Assembly (NCBI GenBank): GCA_030044395.1
Contig: JASHVW010000045.1
Location: 1 to 9,353, forward strand
DNA: 9,353 nucleotides
Source: Verrucomicrobiia bacterium
GTDB lineage: Bacteria; Verrucomicrobiota; Verrucomicrobiia; Limisphaerales; UBA11358
Direction of reading: 5' to 3'
In this document: positions 5,973-9,353 of the stretch, one piece after another
Layout of the letters: each line of letters opens with the position of its first letter
Numbering within the stretch: position 1 is the first letter of the stretch
The notes under the pieces: model-generated
What the model saw: the letters and a program-made list of their open reading frames with translations, nothing else
The model's database searches: none
Told to the model about the DNA's origin: nothing
Translations under genes and position numbers: made by a program

Positions 5973-7751
5973 TCATCGCGGGGGCAAATGGTTTGGGAAG
6001 GGGGCACGCCCATGGGTGGCGCCGGGGTCGCCTTCCACGGGAAGCCGGAGTCCGGATAGGTCCGGGAATTGGCTTGGTTGCCTTACGAGGACGACGGCGA
6101 GGTTGTCGAAATACACGGGTTGCCAGCCGTCATTTTTGGCGAGCGCCAGCGAACCGGCCAGGTGCGACGGCAACAATGCGAAGTCGGCCCGGGCAATGTT
6201 CAGCAAGTTCGTGTCGAACGGCTCCGCGTTGTAGAATTGCCAATGGGCGGCGATAACATCGGCCGGGTAACATGTGTCCAACCGGCCATCAATGGAGGGT
6301 CGGCTGTCCGGCAATTCCCAAAGGCACATTTCGCCCCAATCGAAAAAGACCAGCAGATTGCCGTGCAGATGGTGCTGTTGAATGAATCGGATGGCAGCGA
6401 CGGGATATTGGGCGCGCGGGACTTCCATTGTCCACGCGCGTTCCTTGTGAAGAGAAAACGTGGCAAAAAGGATCGCGGCGGCCAGGAGGGAAAAGAGGCT
6501 GGCAAGGGCTGCTCGCGAGGCCGGCTGGCGGAAAATTCCCGTCAGCCGGGAAAAATGATGCTTAAACCGATCGAGGAGATTGGCCAAATGTGGCGGGACA
6601 AGCGCCAGTGCCGCGATACAGAAGAGGGGAGTGTTGCGGACGGCGCGAAACCCCATTGCTGCCAATATTACAAGAACGGCGGTTTCCCATAGTTGGGCCG
6701 GCCGTCTTGAGAATAAGAATGATGCTGCCGCCAGGGCGACGCAGAAGAAGAATGCCGCGTGGTCCCACCCGAGCGTGACGGGGTTCCATTCGGCAATTTG
6801 CGGGCGCAGCCAGGTAATACTGGCGAACAACCAACGAATTAGTCCAAAGCCGTATGGATTTACGAGCAACGCAGCTCCGGAGAAAAAAGCAGCGAGCCAA
6901 AGGGACAGGAGGATTTTTAACTTCGCCTCGCGCTTACTCTGACGCTCGGGGGGCGCCGTATTTTCAAATGGCTCTCCCTCACCCCGGCCCTCTCCCGCTG
7001 GGAGAGGGGGAATTGTCGGCCGATGGCTTGAAAGTGGGGTCGCACCTATATGCTGTGTTGCGCATATTACACTATTTCCAGGGGGACCATCACCCGGTCT
7101 GGCACCAAAGGCGGTTCCTTCGCCGTGCGCGGAGTGAAAGAGAATCTGGGCGGTCGTTGCGGCAGCGGCGGCGAAGAGCAAGATGAGGCCGGCGATGACG
7201 CCTCCATGGGTATTGATCCACAGGGCGAACAATGGGGGCAGAACGAGCGCCCATTTCCAGTTTCCGCCATGGACCTGGCGAAGGAGCCAAAGTTCCAGCG
7301 CCAGCGCCAACGCGGTGAAAATTTGCGGGCGGGCGGCGAAGCCAAAGGAGATTTCCACGACGGCGAGCGCGCCGAAGGTCCATGCGGTGATATTTGTTTT
7401 TGAATCGCCATCGTTCACCGCGATGGAGAGGGCAACAAAAAATGTGAGCAGCCCGATGATGACGGTGAGCAACAACAGGCCTGTTCCACCCAACGCGCGA
7501 TACGACAGGGCCATGACAACCTCAGCCAGGATTTCATGATTTATCCATTCATGGCCGGCGACGGTCCAGGAATACGGGTCGGCTCGCATCAAGTGACCGG
7601 TTTGGAGGAAATGGCTGCCGTAGATGACATGCCCCCACAAATCCGGATCGGCGGTATTCTCGGAGAACTGAAATACGGCAAGAGAGAGGACGCACGCGAC
7701 AAACGCCCGTCGCAGAAAATTATTGGCCTTGGCATCTTCGTCCGGCGGCAT
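5973..7751 (-). CDS. Polytopic membrane protein, GT-C glycosyltransferase-like, carrying an in-frame repeat insertion
   Basis: A 592-residue inner-membrane protein of unknown function. After RR at residues 14-15 there are roughly 10-12 hydrophobic segments (about 13-29, 75-111, 121-158, 166-205, 280-315, 331-392, 412-433), then a C-terminal domain of about 150 residues, probably periplasmic. The first loop holds ADPDLWGHVIYG and later ADPYSW and EWINHE; an acidic motif in the first outer loop is typical of lipid-sugar-using GT-C enzymes. The C-terminal part has FFDWGEMCLWELP and PSIDGRLDTCYP (about 470-495), resembling a recurring WG..L..LP..IDGR pattern in uncharacterised membrane proteins. 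Residues about 207-276 are a low-complexity insertion from a palindromic repeat. The start is uncertain: 7751 precedes a normal RR-TM1; an ATG at 7820 adds 23 residues; a TTG at 7871 would overlap the citrate synthase gene. It is convergent with trpG. Confidence 0.75.
   Translation of the reverse strand: MPPDEDAKANNFLRRAFVACVLSLAVFQFSENTADPDLWGHVIYGSHFLQTGHLMRADPYSWTVAGHEWINHEILAEVVMALSYRALGGTGLLLLTVIIGLLTFFVALSIAVNDGDSKTNITAWTFGALAVVEISFGFAARPQIFTALALALELWLLRQVHGGNWKWALVLPPLFALWINTHGGVIAGLILLFAAAAATTAQILFHSAHGEGTAFGARPGDGPPGNSVICATQHIGATPLSSHRPTIPPLPAGEGRGEGEPFENTAPPERQSKREAKLKILLSLWLAAFFSGAALLVNPYGFGLIRWLFASITWLRPQIAEWNPVTLGWDHAAFFFCVALAAASFLFSRRPAQLWETAVLVILAAMGFRAVRNTPLFCIAALALVPPHLANLLDRFKHHFSRLTGIFRQPASRAALASLFSLLAAAILFATFSLHKERAWTMEVPRAQYPVAAIRFIQQHHLHGNLLVFFDWGEMCLWELPDSRPSIDGRLDTCYPADVIAAHWQFYNAEPFDTNLLNIARADFALLPSHLAGSLALAKNDGWQPVYFDNLAVVLVRQPSQFPDLSGLRLPVEGDPGATHGRAPFPNHLPPR
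6972..7008. repeat. REP-like palindromic repeat inside the membrane-protein gene
   Basis: CCCTCTCCC (6988-6996) and GGGAGAGGG (7000-7008) form a perfect 9-bp stem with a GCT loop, flanked on the left by CTCTCCCTCACCCCGG. This composite is one I know as a dispersed, usually intergenic palindrome in many GC-rich bacterial genomes. Here it is read in frame on the minus strand as PLPAGEGRGEGE inside a polytopic membrane protein. Only one copy is in this window, so the repeat status rests on recall. Confidence 0.7.
7048..7067. repeat. Inverted repeat next to the REP-like element
   Basis: ATATGC (7048-7053) and GCATAT (7062-7067) face each other across 8 nt, in an AT-richer pocket within the same low-complexity part of the membrane-protein gene. 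It may be a second hairpin of the same inserted element. Confidence 0.35.
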
Positions 7752-7809
7752 GGGGAGAAAATACCGATTGCAGCGCGGGGCAAAAGAAATTTGTTTTTGA
7801 GAATCTGGC

Positions 7810-7838
7810 TTGCCATTCATTTGGTTCGTCGGCACATT
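7810..7838 (+). promoter_or_regulatory. Weak candidate sigma-70 promoter for citrate synthase
   Basis: TTGCCA (7810-7815, one mismatch to the -35 consensus) is followed after 17 nt by CACATT (7833-7838, three matches to the -10 consensus). This would start transcription roughly 20 nt before the citrate synthase ATG. It lies in the divergent spacer, but the -10 match is poor. Confidence 0.2.
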
Positions 7839-7863
7839 CTTCAAAACGAACGAAAAGAAAAAA

Positions 7864-9162
7864 ATGAGCAAAGAGGCAAAACTGGAACTGGACGGAAAAA
7901 GTTATTCGCTGCCCACCCTTGAAGGCAGCGAGGGTGAGAAGGCGGTGGACATTTCGTCGCTGCGCGCCGACAGCGGATACATCACCCTGGACGAGAGCTA
8001 TGGCAACACAGGTTCGTGCATCAGCAAAATCACCTTCATTGACGGCGAAAAAGGAATTCTGCGATATCGCGGCATCCCGATCGAGGAGATGGCGGAGAAA
8101 TCCACGTTTGTCGAGGCGGCCTATTTGATCATATACGGGTCGCTACCCAACCGGGCGCAACTCCGGCGGTTTTCCGATTTGTTCACGGAGCACCAATTTT
8201 TGCACGAGGACATGAAGTATCATTTTGAGAGCTTCGCGACCACGGCGCATCCGATGGCGATTCTCTCGGCGATGATCAACGCGGCGAGTTGTTTTGACGA
8301 TGGCCTGATGCACTGGCACTGGGGGCAGGCGAACAGCCAGTTTGAAAATTACGCCGCGAAGTTGATGTCGCAGGTGCGGACGATTGCGGCCTATTCCTAC
8401 CGGAAATCCCGCGGTCTGCCGCTGATCTATCCCAAGAAGGCCTACAAATACACGGCGAACTTTCTGCACATGATGTATTCGACGCCTTACGAGGATTACG
8501 AGATCAAACTGGAAGTGGTTCGCGCGCTGGATTTGATTTTTTTGCTGCATGCCGACCACGAACAAAACTGCTCGACTTCCACGGTGCGGATGGTGGCGTC
8601 GAGCCAGGCCAATCTTTTCGCGAGTTGTTCGGCGGGTGTCTGCGCCTTGTGGGGCCCGCTCCATGGAGGCGCCAACCAGGCCGTCTTGGAGATGCTCGAA
8701 GAAATCCATCGAACCGGCGACGACGGCTCCAAATTCATCGCCGCGGCGAAGGACAAGAACAGTGGCAAAAAATTAATGGGCTTCGGCCATCGGGTGTATA
8801 AGAACTACGATCCCCGTGCGAAGATTATCAAAAGATCATGCGACGAAGTTCTGGCCAAGTTGCGCATCAATGACCCGTTATTGGACATTGCAAAGAATCT
8901 GGAGGAGGCGGCTCTGAAGGATTCCTATTTTGTCGAGCGCAAGCTGTATCCGAACGTTGATTTTTACAGCGGGATTATCATGAGGGCGATCGGGATTCCG
9001 GTGGAGATGTTTCCGGTGATTTTCGCTATTGGCCGGATGCCGGGCTGGATCGCGAATTACAAAGAAATCATGGAAGACTCGAAGAGCCGCATCAGCCGGC
9101 CGCGGCAGATTTACACCGGACCGGGGCTCAACCACTACGTGCCGATGGAAGAACGGAAGTAA
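7864..9162 (+). CDS. gltA: Citrate synthase
   Basis: A 432-residue cytoplasmic enzyme that condenses oxaloacetate and acetyl-CoA to citrate, the entry step of the TCA cycle. Length and layout match the hexameric, Gram-negative GltA type (E. coli form 427 residues), including an N-terminal beta domain with GYITLDESYGNTGSC. The active-site blocks are LLHADHEQNCSTSTVRM (227-243), His267 in GPLHGGANQA, His309 in GFGHRVYKNYDPRA, and Asp366 in YPNVDFYSG. The substrate arginines are probably Arg391 (GRMPGWIAN) and one of the arginines in RISRPRQIYTG. Everything expected is present. The start at 7864 (MSKEAKLELDGKSYSLP) aligns with the family; an ATG at 7810 would add 18 unrelated residues. Upstream there is only an A-rich AAAAGAAAAAA rather than a Shine-Dalgarno sequence. 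It is divergent from the membrane-protein gene. Confidence 0.97.
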   Translation: MSKEAKLELDGKSYSLPTLEGSEGEKAVDISSLRADSGYITLDESYGNTGSCISKITFIDGEKGILRYRGIPIEEMAEKSTFVEAAYLIIYGSLPNRAQLRRFSDLFTEHQFLHEDMKYHFESFATTAHPMAILSAMINAASCFDDGLMHWHWGQANSQFENYAAKLMSQVRTIAAYSYRKSRGLPLIYPKKAYKYTANFLHMMYSTPYEDYEIKLEVVRALDLIFLLHADHEQNCSTSTVRMVASSQANLFASCSAGVCALWGPLHGGANQAVLEMLEEIHRTGDDGSKFIAAAKDKNSGKKLMGFGHRVYKNYDPRAKIIKRSCDEVLAKLRINDPLLDIAKNLEEAALKDSYFVERKLYPNVDFYSGIIMRAIGIPVEMFPVIFAIGRMPGWIANYKEIMEDSKSRISRPRQIYTGPGLNHYVPMEERK

Positions 9163-9207
9163 ACTTGCGTTTGGATAGCGGGCGGGAAGTGATTTTGCTT
9201 TAAGGCG

Positions 9208-9223
9208 GGGCACAGAGTGTGCT
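9208..9223 (+). promoter_or_regulatory. Candidate sigma-54 (-24/-12) promoter upstream of response-regulator gene
   Basis: The 16 bases align with the sigma-54 consensus TGGCAC(G)N4TTGCW: GGCAC at the -24 side, the invariant GG and GC separated by exactly 10 nt, and TGCT at the -12 side. The first T and one T of the -12 box do not match. The predicted start would leave a leader of only about 10 nt before the ATG at 9244. The same bases form a short dyad, GCACA-GAG-TGTGC (9210-9222), so an operator is an alternative reading. Confidence 0.3.
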
Positions 9224-9243
9224 GTATTTAGTGGATTTTCCGA

Positions 9244-9353
9244 ATGAAAAAGATTCTCGTGATTGACGATGAAGAGTGGCTGCGTGAAATGATTCAGCTC
9301 GCGCTTCGTCAGAAGGGCTTTGAGGTGATTGAGGCGCCGAATGGCACGGATGG
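9244..9353 (+). CDS. Response regulator, receiver domain (N-terminal 36 codons, cut by window edge)
   Basis: The protein begins MKKILVIDDEEWLREMIQLA and continues with a second strand KGFEVIEAPNGTD. This is the classic CheY-like receiver opening: the hydrophobic first strand, then the acidic pocket Asp8-Asp9-Glu10 that binds magnesium, helix 1, and strand 2 leading to the (N)G turn. The phosphorylated aspartate, expected near residue 52-54, lies beyond the window, as does any output domain. It could therefore be a stand-alone receiver or a full DNA-binding regulator. It follows citrate synthase on the same strand after 81 nt, a gap that holds a sigma-54-like element. No strong Shine-Dalgarno sequence is visible. 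Confidence 0.9.
   Translation, partial: MKKILVIDDEEWLREMIQLALRQKGFEVIEAPNGTD

Noticed and set aside
5877..6059. Small plus-strand gene after trpG
   Set aside because: It is arginine/glycine-rich, overlaps the 3' end of the membrane-protein gene and has no family motif.
6069..6692. Plus-strand frame opposite the membrane-protein gene
   Set aside because: The minus strand encodes clear membrane spans; this frame is basic and low in hydrophobic content, as expected of a shadow.
6988..7008. 9-bp hairpin as a transcription terminator
   Set aside because: It lies in the middle of a coding gene and has no T-run on either strand; better explained as a dispersed palindrome.
8143..8709. Minus-strand frame inside citrate synthase
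   Set aside because: It is fully contained in a complete gltA with every active-site block; shadow frame.
1..9353. CRISPR array, tRNA, rRNA or insertion sequence
   Set aside because: No regularly spaced direct repeats of 25-40 bp, no cloverleaf-like segments and no transposase motifs were seen on either strand.

Overview
The window looks like chromosomal DNA from a moderately GC-rich Gram-negative bacterium. My best guess is Verrucomicrobiota (Pedosphaera/Limisphaera-like) or a relative in the PVC or Acidobacteria range. This rests on a TIGR03790-family gene, short tandem AT-rich intergenic repeats, a dispersed palindrome of the 'CCCTCACCCC..CTCTCCC' type, and starts that mostly lack Shine-Dalgarno sequences. 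The placement is inferred from gene content; no phylogeny was run.

Left part (1-3886, minus strand): a compact four-gene run read right to left. It goes from a PhnP-like metallo-beta-lactamase-fold hydrolase to a secreted GH5 glycoside hydrolase (4-bp ATGA overlap), then an exported TIGR03790 protein with a C-terminal TPR region, then a TatD-family metal-dependent hydrolase cut by the left edge. The spacing suggests one transcript, although two products are cytoplasmic and two are exported.

Middle (3887-5972): a divergent spacer with short tandem repeats, then plus-strand aroB (3-dehydroquinate synthase) and, 6 nt later, trpG/pabA (glutamine amidotransferase of anthranilate or aminodeoxychorismate synthase). 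This is a small chorismate/aromatic pair: AroB feeds the shikimate pathway and TrpG uses its end product. A gene-free convergent spacer with a perfect-period 10-bp tandem repeat follows.

Right part (5973-9353): a minus-strand polytopic membrane protein resembling GT-C glycosyltransferases, whose coding frame carries an in-frame insertion of a REP-like palindromic repeat. Divergent from it is a complete citrate synthase gene. After an 80-bp spacer containing a candidate sigma-54 (-24/-12) element comes the first 36 codons of a response-regulator receiver domain, cut by the right edge.

Most of the window is ordinary metabolism. The parts most worth a second look are the repeat turned into protein sequence in the membrane protein, the possible caspase/gingipain-like organisation of the TIGR03790 protein, and the sigma-54-like site. 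I found no RNA genes, CRISPR array, insertion sequence or clear new defence system.
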